The notes under the pieces: generated by a model
Seen by the model: the letters and a program-made list of their open reading frames with translations, nothing else
The model's database searches: none
Told to the model about the DNA's origin: nothing
Assembly: GCA_033297205.1 (NCBI GenBank)
Contig: MU859099.1
Location: 62,001 to 126,000, forward strand
Direction: 5' to 3'
Length of the DNA stretch: 64,000 bases
DNA from: Pseudoneurospora amorphoporcata
Taxonomy: Eukaryota; Ascomycota; Sordariomycetes; Sordariales; Sordariaceae
Position numbers and translations under genes: made by a program
In this document: piece after piece, positions 35,201 through 45,859 of the stretch
Layout: the number at the start of each line of letters is the position of its first letter
Numbering within the stretch: position 1 is the first letter of the stretch

Positions 35201-38200
35201 TAATCTGTGGTCTTGTAAGCTCTATCTAGTTCATCCAGACACGTGGCTAATTTGAGGAAGGGTAATTACTCACCGGAAACGTCGTAAACATCATCACCAA
35301 TACGGATATACATTCCCACCTCGGGAAAAATGTGTTGTCCAAGCTCCCTCTCGGTGAACACGTCCAGTGTTCGCTTCTTTGGCATGTTCTTATCCATCTT
35401 GATCACGGCACACCGCCACGGCCACAGTAGGTTCCTGAGATCAAGGGAGTCCTTGCCGTTATCAAAACAGAACGAGTTCAAGTCTTGGTACCTTGCGATG
35501 TTGTTGCGGACGAGGGTCTTGAAGGGGCCGTCATCTTGGTCTTTGACACCTGGTTTGGTAGGAGAAGGCAGTGGAAGTTAGTGATTCTGCTCGAGGTTGG
35601 TAGATGGGGAGTGGGCTGGGGATGTGAAGGGTCAAGATCAAGGTCAAGGTCAAGGTCCAAGTGCCTCGAACTCAAGACAGGACCTTGACGGCAGATATTA
35701 CGTGAAGTGGTCAAGTGCTTCAGATACTGAAGGATAAACTTACTACTAAGATCAAAAACATCCCTCCCAACATACGCCCACAGCGGCCTCCCATCTTGTC
35801 CATCAAACTCTCTCACCTCCTCCAGCGTTCTCTTCTGCAGGACCTTGCCGCGGAACAGAACACTGGCATTGTCCTCGAGATGCGCCACGGTCTTATCATC
35901 GGAAACTACCCAGCCGTTGGGGGACCGTTGGGCGAGTTGTGTCCTGAGATTGCCTAGGTGGCGGGGTTCTTGGTAGAAGAGGCGGTCGGGATTTTCCTCT
36001 ACATGCGTTGCCGTTGCCTCTGGTTTTCGTTAGCACCAGTACCACTGAAACAGTCTCTCTCTCAAATCACCCAAACATGTCTGTGACTTCCACTTCCCCC
36101 TTCCACTTGCAGCCGCTCCAGCTTGCAGTGAGTGAGTGTGTGTCACTCCCATGAGCATAAGCAACATAAGCACGGACGAAGCAACGCAAGGCAAAGCAAG
36201 TGAGAAAAATGAAAGGGGAAGCAACAAATAAAAGAAAAGGGAAATGAGAACAAAAAAGAAGAGACTTACGTTGAGGAATACTCCAACCAATTTCATAAAT
36301 ATGACCCTCCCCATCCGATTCCACCAACGCCCACCTCGACTTGCCATATATGCGATCTCCCCCTTTTACCGGTGGCCAATGATCAGCAATCTCTCCTATA
36401 CTCCAATGCTTCTTTATTTTCCACTCTTCCACGTCTGCCAACGCGTAGCGGCCCCAATATGTCCACATTTTCGTGGGAGCAGCGAGTTCTTCCATTCGAC
36501 ACGACAGCTCGAGCTCGAACTCTTGCCCCCAAGTGTATTTGGAGTTGTGGAAGTTGCGGTGCCCAGAACCAAGGTCCTCAATTTCCTGCATGGTGAAGAG
36601 ACCAGATTCCATAAAGTCTATGAGGTCGGAGCGGTGCTGATTGTGAATTTGCAGCTGGGAGAGGTTGGGGAGAGATTCGTTGGATTGGATGGGTGAAACC
36701 CGCTGAGACGAGAGGGGAGAAAGGCTTGCGATTTCATCGTCTGGACCCATTTCTTCTTCTTCTGAGGAGGACGAGGAAAAGACCCTTGCTTGTTCTACTT
36801 CCATGGCATCGGGGTCGACTTCTTCTTCTTCTACTTCCATTGCATCGGGGCCAACTCCATCTTCTCTCTCCTCGTCGTCGTCGTCATTGTCGGAGGCAGC
36901 GGATCGCCAGGCTTGTTGGCCGCCGCGACCGCGACGGCGGATGACACCAGCACCGGAGCCTGCGTTTCCGCCTCCTCGTCCACCGCCTCGTCTAGCGCCC
37001 CGAAGGCCAACACGACCACGAGGTTTGGAGATACCGCGGGTACTGCTCCGGCTCATCATGGCTTTGGAAACACCACTCAGTCTCCCGATATCCAGAAACA
37101 TCTTCAGACGATCGCCGACATTCTGGCTCTGGCTCTGACTTGCATCGCCCATCTCGGTGTCACTATCACTATCATCATCACCATCACTTTTACTGTCGTC
37201 GTCATCGTGGTCGTCGTCATCACCCTCAGCATCATCATCCATATCATCATCATCCTCATCATCCTCAGCATCATCACTCGCATCCCCCCACGAGCCAACA
37301 GGAGACGCCGGCGGGCTCCCGAGAAACGCACGGCGTGATTCCCTGTTCTTTATTCCCTCCTCTCGTTGCCCTACGGCCACCAAGTCTCCGACCTGGTCCG
37401 ACGGGCCCCCCTTCTCGAAGCCCATGTCCCAGTCCGGAAAGGTAAAGTTGAAGGGCAGCCAGCCTTCGGTGCTAGGTCCGCGGACATCAGCCTCGTGTTC
37501 GAGTGCATCCATGAGCTCGTGCGCCGCCGCCCTGATGGCATCCAACAACCCTATGGGGGTGGGGAGAATCGTCCAACATCGCTGCCCCTCGCGTAGGGCG
37601 CTGGAGATCATATTGTAGCGCGCGTCGTAGGCAGTCATAAACCTGTATTGAGTGCCGTACAGATCCAGCACTTTCCACGTCTTGCCATCGGTCTCGGGGT
37701 TTTGGTGGCGGTCGGGGAACCTCCACCTTGTTCCCTGGACCAGTGCATTTATGCTCGGATGCCAGAGGTTTGGCACTTGGGTCCGGGGAGTACTTTTCGC
37801 GCTTCTGAACCTGACCACTTTCCTTCGCCAGGGCATGGCCGCTTTCATGAGTTTGAGCAGCATGGTGTAGACGAAGCCCAAAGATTGGGCCACGCCGGCG
37901 TGTCGCTCCCATTGTTCAATCTTATCCCTAAGCTCGATGATCATGAGCGTGCAAGTCTTTTCGTCGAACTTGCAAGCAGCATCGCTGAACAGTTCGACGC
38001 AGTTGCGGCATTCCACGAGGGAGTAAGGGGTGCGTTGCCATTGGGCGTAGGCTTGGGCAAGATGGTCATGTGGTCCTGAAAGCCCGCGCCAGCGTTTCCA
38101 GGCTTTTTTGCGGAGTTGGAGGTGGTCGACGCAATCTTGGTATTTGGCAGCTATGTCGGGATATGCGGCAAAGTTTTGGCGGTTTTTAGGATTGGGGACC

Positions 38201-39839
38201 ACGGAGAAGACGCGGGTTAGCTCCTTAAATTCAAGCACAGGGGCCCTGAAGGGGCGAGGTGGCTGTAGGGCGCTTCGGCCTTTGGTTGCCACTACGTAGT
38301 CCCAGAAATCTTGCATTTGGAGGGAGGCCGAGTAGAAGGTGGGAATGGGATATCGGTCAAAGGATAAGAAGGGCTGGCCTGGGGGCCAGTGGATATCATT
38401 GTCGACGGTCAAGTTAGTTGGGTTCCATTGCCAAGTGCTGTCCTCAAATGTATATAGCGCCATGCCGTACTGCCGCAAACCGGGCATTGTAGACGGTATT
38501 AGTTGTCTTTCAGTGCCTTCTGGGATGTAACGGAAAGTACCACCAAAAAGACTATTTTCGAGCGAATAGCCCAGCTCAGCTATCCACTCATCGTTGTAGA
38601 GCTAGGACAAGGCACAATCGTCAGTAGTGTAGCGGCGGCAAGGAGAGGCGGCACTACTTACCGGCTCAGGCCCGTAAAGGGGCTGTCCTTCTTGAATGAT
38701 GCAGACCCAGTTGAGTGCATGCTATATCTCATATCAATCACTGGTTAGTAAGAGACCGACCGGCTCTGTGGGGAGGTAAAGGACCAACATACCGCCAACT
38801 CGTGTACCATCTAGTCAAAGGTTAGCACACTAAGTATTCATACTAGATCAGGGACGAAACATACCGTAAGGGCGAACTGCGCACGAGCAATGTGTTTTTC
38901 GGCAGTCCTAAGAGATTCCGGCGGGTTGCTAGTACCATCGTTGTCTTGCAGCAAAGTCCTCAATATGCGGGCATTCATGCGAATGACAACAAAGTGTTCT
39001 CCTGTGGTCTTGTCCTCCTGAACGTTTGTATAACCCGAGGTAAACTTGTCTCCCCTCGAAGTGGCGAAGCCGAATGCATCAGGATCGTCGCCGTCAAAGA
39101 AGGACCAAACAATGTGGTCGGCGGCGGTAACCGTCTCCCTGTAAAGCTTTATCCGCTCGGCCTGGGTTAAGGGAACATTGGGGTCACCTTGAGGCCTCAC
39201 TCTCTCGGCATCCATGTCGGTTGTCCGGCCGCACTTCTTGTACCTGATTCCCGTGTGTGTGTCCCAGTCGCCAAAGAAGAGGGCGTGTAGCCATTTTGTA
39301 CCCAGGGCTTGGTCGAAGATTTTGTTGGCCATCTCGACGCACACGCCCAACTCGGAGAAGACGTCGAGGTTGTCGATGGACCAATGGGGAGCGGTTAGGG
39401 ACTTGTCGTTGATGTCGACGGGGGACCTGAGGTCAAACCAACGGGCCTTTTGGAAGAGTGGGTGCCACCTTTGGGGATCAACTGTGATGGACGCATGTTG
39501 GACGGGATCGAGGCCCTGGTGAAGAGAGGGGATTTGCCAGGACTTGAAGCCATCGTTGATCTCTTGCTGGTAGCGCTCGGCTATAAAAATCCTATCCAAG
39601 TAAGGCGGATCCGGGACGGGTTGGGGATTTGCATGCGCGGCATGTTCGTTGGTGAAGTCGATGGCCAAGGCGGGCAAGGGGGGATATTGGGCCTCGAGAG
39701 CCGAGAAACCAAAGTTTGCAAAATAAGGGTTCATCCAGCCGCCATAGCGTTGAAGCTCCAAAGTGTGTGGATACTTTGGGAGAGACTCGTCGGTATCGGG
39801 GCCGACCTCGCCGTAGTCACCGTGTGTTGCGCGAACCAT
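32215..39839 (-). CDS. Giant multidomain protein: zincin-like HELAH domain plus tandem cytochrome-b5-like modules
   Basis: Seven exons (39839-38865, 38810-38793, 38721-38662, 38601-36270, 36019-35744, 35549-35274, 35204-32215) with GT-AG introns and matching phases give 2,308 residues. HELAH falls at residues 328-332. It is preceded by a strand-like FVVIRMN and followed by NDEWIAELGY, whose Glu could be the third zinc ligand, so a metallopeptidase-like fold is likely. An acidic run (about 790-838) and Arg/Gly-rich segments follow. Then come cytochrome-b5-like signatures: RWALVESDGEGHIYEIGW, PLWAYVGRDVFDLS, MYIRIGDDVYDVS, CLVLYNYVYDLT and FVYDITEM. Only the third continues into DYMEDHAGG, a variant of the haem-binding HPGG, with a second His 26 residues on. 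The last 700 residues are charged and disordered. I do not recognise this architecture; activity and location are unknown. Confidence 0.85.
35631..35665. repeat. AAGGTC hexanucleotide repeat inside an intron of the giant gene
   Basis: Five to six AAGGTC-like units lie in the 194-nt intron between the two 276-nt exons. They add nothing to the protein when spliced. Confidence 0.8.
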
Positions 39840-40099
39840 GGTGGTGACAGTGGTGTTGTTGTTCTTCTTCTTGTTGTTGTTGTTGTTGTTGTTGTGCTTG
39901 TTCACGTCAGATGTTGTCGAGGGGGCATGATGGACAAGACATGTCGAGTAGACATGTGGCAGTCATGGGCATTTCGATGCATTGGGTTATCCAGCTGGGG
40001 ATACAAAGTCAACAAATGGGACAAAGGGGCAAGTGCCGCAAACGTCAATAGCGATTATGTAGCTTGAAAGCTCGAGTCGAGGCACAATGAGCTGAGCTT

Positions 40100-40158
<59 letters not shown>

Positions 40159-42444
40159 CTCTCTCTCTCCAACAAGTGAGTCTTTGAGATAAACAGTGGT
40201 TTGGCTGTTCTGGGGTTGAGACCTACCTGCCTTGTCTGGTGAAGCATCTCGCCTCGTGACGATTGTGAAAAACTCGATGAAGCACAACATTGTATTCCAG
40301 TCATAGTGAAATATGACTTTGGGTAATTGTACACTTTTTCTTGTCCCGCCAGAAGCATTCATGACCTTTCTTGTCATGAGTTGGGCACTCGGGGGTCGAG
40401 TGTCCAAGGGAACATGGGAGCTCTTGTGGGTGAGAGCGCATGGTCCGAACAAGGAAAACGACATGTACAGCTTCTGCAAAGGGGAAAGAGGGACAGCAAA
40501 GAAGGACGAAAAGAACATGAAGACAAAGAAACCATTCCGTGTACTGAGACGAAAAGATGCCAAAATGAGAATGACGGGGGAAATGCTTGATTGAAGAGGA
40601 AAAGGCGTTGCCAGGCCCAGCTCAGAAGAGATGATTAGATTACTTTGGGATGCACCTTCCCACACGGCATACCAACCCAAGGAAGGCACACGCGAGCAAA
40701 ACTGCAGCCTGCACTCAAAGGAAATGAAGGACATGGATATCTGGGAAGGAGCAGAACAGAAAAAGGAAACCGATCATGCGACCCGTCTCAAACCAACGTT
40801 CAACCCGGGCATTCGATCCTTCCGCAGTCGGTTGGCGTCGGGTGTTGAATCCCCATATGGAAGCCGACTGGTCTCAGCTCTAAACGTCCGTCGTTCATGA
40901 TGCATCATGATGCTTTAGTTCGAGCCATGCATGGTTCATGAAGCCCAGGCCACAAGAAGGTCTCGAAGCTCTCGAAGCTCTCAAAAGGTGGGATTTTCAG
41001 GTACGTCAGGCTGGGAAAAGGGTTGGGGTTGGAGGCCAAGAGTACCTAACCAAATACCTTAAGCTTTTTGCAGTTGAGTGTGTCCAAAGCTTCGCCAACC
41101 TTATTGCTGAGTGCGCGCACGTGGGTGACGCCAAGGTGGTGATGTTGACAATTCGCTCCTCGCTCGAGAGGAAAAAGAGGCAACGAAAAAATTCGAACTC
41201 AGCTGGATTGTTGACAGAAATTGTTAGCGCAAGACTAAAGTGTCTCCACCATGTGCTGTGATGAGCTGTTGTGATTGGCTGAGAGAGCGCAGCTGTGTCA
41301 AAGCTTTAGGGTGTTACCTTAAACGCTTATGCCAGAAGGGGTACCATTTGGGGCATCTGGAACTGAGGGCGTTTTCTCAAAGTTGGCTGTTATTAAGTCA
41401 AACACAAGACTAAAAAGATGAAGATGTAAAGAAACGGGTAGTGAGAGTCTCGTTCCAGCGGTTTTTCATCCCAAGGTGTCAACCATGCCAGGTTTTCTCC
41501 AGCGTGTATGATGACCCTCCAACCTTTGGCATAAGCGTTTAACGCAGACTTGGCCAGAATCAGCTAGGTACTCCTTTGACCCTGCAACACCCGACTCCAC
41601 TGCTTCCACAGGGGCGCCTCGGTGCACGAGCTTCTGAGCCTCTTTTGGATTTTTAGCTTCCATTTCCACTTTGGTTTATTGTTTTGTTTACCTCTCGGCG
41701 AAACGTGACGACAGACACTGCGACTTTTACGTACTGTACAAGTACCTGTTTTCCTTTTCCCAAAAAGTCTGTAATCATTGAACTAACTTTTGGGACATGA
41801 CGCAGTATCAGCAAACACCAAGAAAAGGGAAACAAGAAATCATCAACAATGACGACGACAGAAACGTATATACGCCGACAATCATCATGATCACCCATCC
41901 TTCGTATGTAAACTTGGGGGGCGCGTTCGCCTTCGGAAGCCAGCAATCTGCGGCGGAATTCCCTCAGCTCCAACTCGACCAAGTGCAGATTCGAGCATAT
42001 GTCGGCTCAATACATGCCGAGTTTCTACATGGAAACTTCCACTGCGGCCGACTGCTTCGACAGAAGGACGATCGGTATGGCGCCAAGAGATACCAAGCCG
42101 CGGCCAAGAAGCATCCAAGACTGTCCTTTGCCCCGCCGTGGCAGGTCGAGGTGATGATGAACCCCGTTGCCTTTCGCTTGGCGCAGTCTTGGTATTTCTA
42201 GACCAGAGCATCAGTGGGAGCATGTGTTCAGACAAGAGGCCAAAAACCAAAGATGGCGAAAAAAATAACTGGAGCTCTGTCGATGTTGGTTAAAAAGGTA
42301 CGTATTCGGTCTGTCAAGTCGATATATTTCCCAACACTGCCCCTACAGCTGTTTATGTTGTTGTTGATGTTGTTGGCTGTTGGTGTTTTGAGTTTTCACA
42401 TAGTAGCACACTCACACACAGAAACATCCCCTTTAACAGCAAAC
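39840..42444. other. Divergent intergenic region between the giant gene and the sodium pump
   Basis: A GTT-type trinucleotide run (about 39861-39896) lies just upstream of the giant gene's ATG, and a 57-T tract at 40102-40158. Open frames at 40045-40734 (-), 41797-42201 (+) and 41891-42250 (-) lack domains and overlap one another or the homopolymer, so they are not annotated. The right end includes an in-frame extension upstream of the sodium-pump ATG. Confidence 0.5.
40102..40158. repeat. Poly(T) tract of 57 bases
   Basis: This is the longest homopolymer in the window, followed by a short CT run. It lies about 260 bp upstream of the giant gene's start codon. Confidence 0.9.
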
Positions 42445-45400
42445 ATGTCTAATCGCGAGCCTGACAAGGCTGGCGCCAGGGCAGACAACCATGTCTCGGG
42501 CCAAAGCAACAAACACCTCACCCGACCTGCCCACGCCTTAACCCACCAACAGCTCGCCCAGGAAATCAGAGCCGACCCCCTCTCCGGCCTCACTGTCGAC
42601 GAAGCCAAGCGCCGTCTCGACGAATATGGAAAAAACGAACTGGGCGAGGCTGAAGGTGTTAAGCCCCTCACCATCATCATTGCTCAAATTGCCAATGCCA
42701 TGACTTTGGTATGTCCTCTTCCCCTTCTTGTGTGCTGAAGAATTCCCACTGACCGTGAGCAGATCCTCATCCTAGCCATGGCCGTCTCCTTCGGCATCAA
42801 ATCCTGGATCGAAGGCGGTGTCGTCGCCTTCGTCATCGCTCTCAACGTCGTCGTCGGTTTCTTCCAAGAATACTCGGCCGAGAAGACCATGGACTCTCTC
42901 CGTTCTCTTTCCTCCCCGACCGCCACCGTCATCCGCGGCGGCGAGGCCATGGTCGTTCCCTCTGGAGAAATCGTCCCGGGTGACCTTGTCGAAGTCAAAA
43001 TGGGCGATACCCTTCCCGCAGATATCAGGTAACCTGTTGACCATTCTCTCCCCTATTTAACCTAGCAATGGCTGATTTGGGTACGATAGGTTGATCGAAG
43101 CCAAAAATTTCGAAACCGACGAAGCCCTTCTCACCGGCGAATCCCTCCCCGTGCGCAAGACGGTTGACCAGACTTTCGACGACACCACCGGTCCCGGCGA
43201 CCGTCTCAACGTTGCCTACAGTTCGTCCACGGTCACCAAGGGTCGCGCAAAGGGCATCGTTTTCGCCACGGGAACTTTCACCGAAATCGGCGCCATCGCT
43301 TCTGCTCTGCACAAGAAAGACAGCAAAATCCGTCCCGTCAAGCGCAAGCCCAATGGCCACGCTGGGCCGCATCGCTATCTGGAGGCTTACACCCTGACGC
43401 TCGGAGACGCCATCGGTCGCTTCCTGGGCGTCAGCGTCGGCACCCCGTTGCAACGCAAGCTGTCCAAGCTGGCCATGTTGCTTTTCGGCATCGCCATCAT
43501 CTGCGCCATCATCGTCTTGGGAGCCAACAAGTTCGATAGCCGCCAGGAAGTCATCATCTACGCTGTCGCCACGGGACTTAGTATGATTCCCGCGTCGCTG
43601 GTGGTGGTGTTGACCATTACCATGGCGGCCGGCACCAAGAGGATGGTGGAGAGGAATGTCATCGTGCGCAACCTCAAGTCTCTTGAAGCTCTGGGCGCCG
43701 TCACGGATATCTGCTCGGATAAGACTGGTACCCTTACGCAAGGAAAGATGGTGGCGAGAGGTGCTTGGATCCCGGGAATGGGCACTTACACGGTCGAGTT
43801 GGGTGACGAACCGGTTAACCCGACCAAGGGCGAAATCCGCTTTGCGAATCGCATGCCTTCGCAGATGGATTTCAAGTCTACTACCTCTACCGGCACCGTC
43901 ACCCCTCCCACCGAGTTGATGGCATCCAGCACCACCCGTCTCCAAGATTTCCTGTCCGTCTGCTCCCTCGCCAACCTCGCCACCGTCTTCTCCAAAGAAT
44001 CCGACGAGAACCCCGGCACTACACAGTGGCTCGCGCGCGGCGACCCGACCGAAATCGCCATCCAGGTGTTCGCTTCCCGCTTCGACTTCAACCGTCTCCG
44101 TCTCGTCTCGGGTTCTTCTCCGGAATGGCAAGAAGTCGCTGAATTCCCCTTCGACTCGGACGTCAAGCGCATGTCTGTCATCATGAAACACACGTCGACA
44201 AACGAGCACTGGGCCTTCACCAAGGGCGCCGTCGAGCGCGTCATCGGTGCTTGCGTCAACTATTACGATTCCGATTCCGACTCGGCAGAACCCAAGCCGG
44301 TGACCGATGACTTCCGCGCCGAGATTCTCAAGAACATGGAAAGTTTCGCTTCCCTCGGTCTGCGCGTCCTCGCTTTGGCCTCGCGCCGACTCCCCTCGGA
44401 GCCCGAGGACGGAGGTGTCTGGGGTGAAGAGACCCCCCGCCCGCAAGTCGAATCATGCCTCACCTTCCGCGGCCTAATCGGACTCTACGACCCCCCTCGC
44501 CCTTCCTCCGCCTCGGCCGTCCACCAATGCCACGAAGCCGGCATCGCCGTGCACATGCTGACGGGCGACCACCCCGAGACCGCCAAAGCCATCGCCATCG
44601 AAGTCGGCATCCTGCCCCCTTTGTCTTCCATGTCGCGCGTTTCTGCCTCTGTCGCTTCAGCAATGGTAATGACGGCCTCGCAGTTCGACGCCCTCTCCGA
44701 CGACCAAGTCGACGCCCTCCCCGTCTTGCCGCTGGTCATCGCCCGCTGCGCGCCCTCCACCAAAGTCCGCATGATCGAAGCCCTGCACCGCCGCGGCAAG
44801 TTCTGCGCCATGACGGGCGACGGCGTGAACGACTCGCCCTCGCTGCGCCGCGCCGACGTCGGCATAGCCATGGGTCTTTCCGGGTCCGACGTCGCCAAGG
44901 ACGCGTCGGACATCGTGCTAACCGACGACAACTTTGCGAGTATCGTTTCCGCCATCGAAGAGGGCCGCCGGATCTTCGACAACATCCAGAAATTCGTCCT
45001 CCACGTCCTGGCCGAGAACATTGCCCAGGCCGGCACCCTGCTCATCGGCCTCGCATTCAAGGACGCCTCGGGCCTCTCCGTGTTCCCGCTCGCGCCCGTC
45101 GAGATCGTCTGGATCATCATGATCACCTCGGGCCTGCCAGACATGGGCCTCGGCTTCGAGCGCGCCGTGCCCGACATCATGCGCCGCCCGCCGCAGTCTC
45201 TCGACACCGGCATCTTCACAATGGAATTCATCATCGACATGGTCTTCTACGGCCTGTGGATCACGGCCCTCTGCCTGGCGAGTTTCGTCCTGCGCGTCTA
45301 CGCCTGGGGCAACGGCAATCTCGGGGCCGGGTGCAACGAGCGCTACTCGGCCTCGTGCGAGACCGTGTTCCGCGCGCGCGCCACCACCTTTGCCTGCCTG

Positions 45401-45859
45401 ACGTGGTTCGCCCTCTTTCTCGCCTGGGAACTCGTCGACATGCGCCGCTCCTTCTTCCGCATGCAGCCTGGCTCCAAGAAATATTTCACGCAGTGGATGG
45501 TCGATGTTTGGAGGAATAAGTTCCTGTTTTGGGCCATCGTCGTAGGGTTTGTGACCCTGTTTCCGACCCTGTACATCCCCGTCATCAACCACGTCGTGTT
45601 CAAGCACACGGGCATCAGCTGGGAGTGGGGCATCGTGTTTATCTGCGCGGGCCTGTTCTTCGGCGGCGTCGAGGCGTGGAAGTGGGCGAAGAGGGTGTTT
45701 ATCAGGAGAAGGGCCGCGAAGGCGAATAAGGGACAGGGACAGGGACAGGGCAAGTTGTGGAAGGACATGGATGTGGAGGAGAAGATCTTTGGCGAGTATT
45801 TTGACTCTTCTTCTTGTGGTGGCAGCGAGGTCGACGTCAAGGAAAAGGGACGCGATTGA
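42445..45859 (+). CDS. ena: ENA-type Na+/K+-exporting P-type ATPase (class IID)
   Basis: Three exons (42445-42708, 42763-43028, 43090-45859) with standard introns give 1,099 residues, the usual ENA length. The phosphatase-loop TGES lies near 192-195. The phosphorylation motif DKTGT follows DICS, with the catalytic Asp near 387. TGDGVNDSP lies near 753. The fourth-helix sequence GLSMIPASLVVVL and the fungal N-terminal cation-ATPase domain identify the ENA subfamily over Ca2+ or H+ pumps. The enzyme exports Na+ (and K+) across the plasma membrane at the cost of ATP and is central to salt and alkaline-pH tolerance in fungi. Which ENA paralogue this is cannot be told. The frame is also open upstream to ATG 42253 (see findings); 42445 is preferred because it gives the normal family N-terminus. 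Confidence 0.93.

Noticed and set aside
40045..40734. 229-codon minus-strand ORF
   Set aside because: It runs through the poly(T) tract as poly-Lys and has no recognisable domain.
41797..42201. 134-codon + strand ORF upstream of the sodium pump
   Set aside because: It has no domain and competes with a similar-length minus frame (41891-42250); neither shows coding bias.
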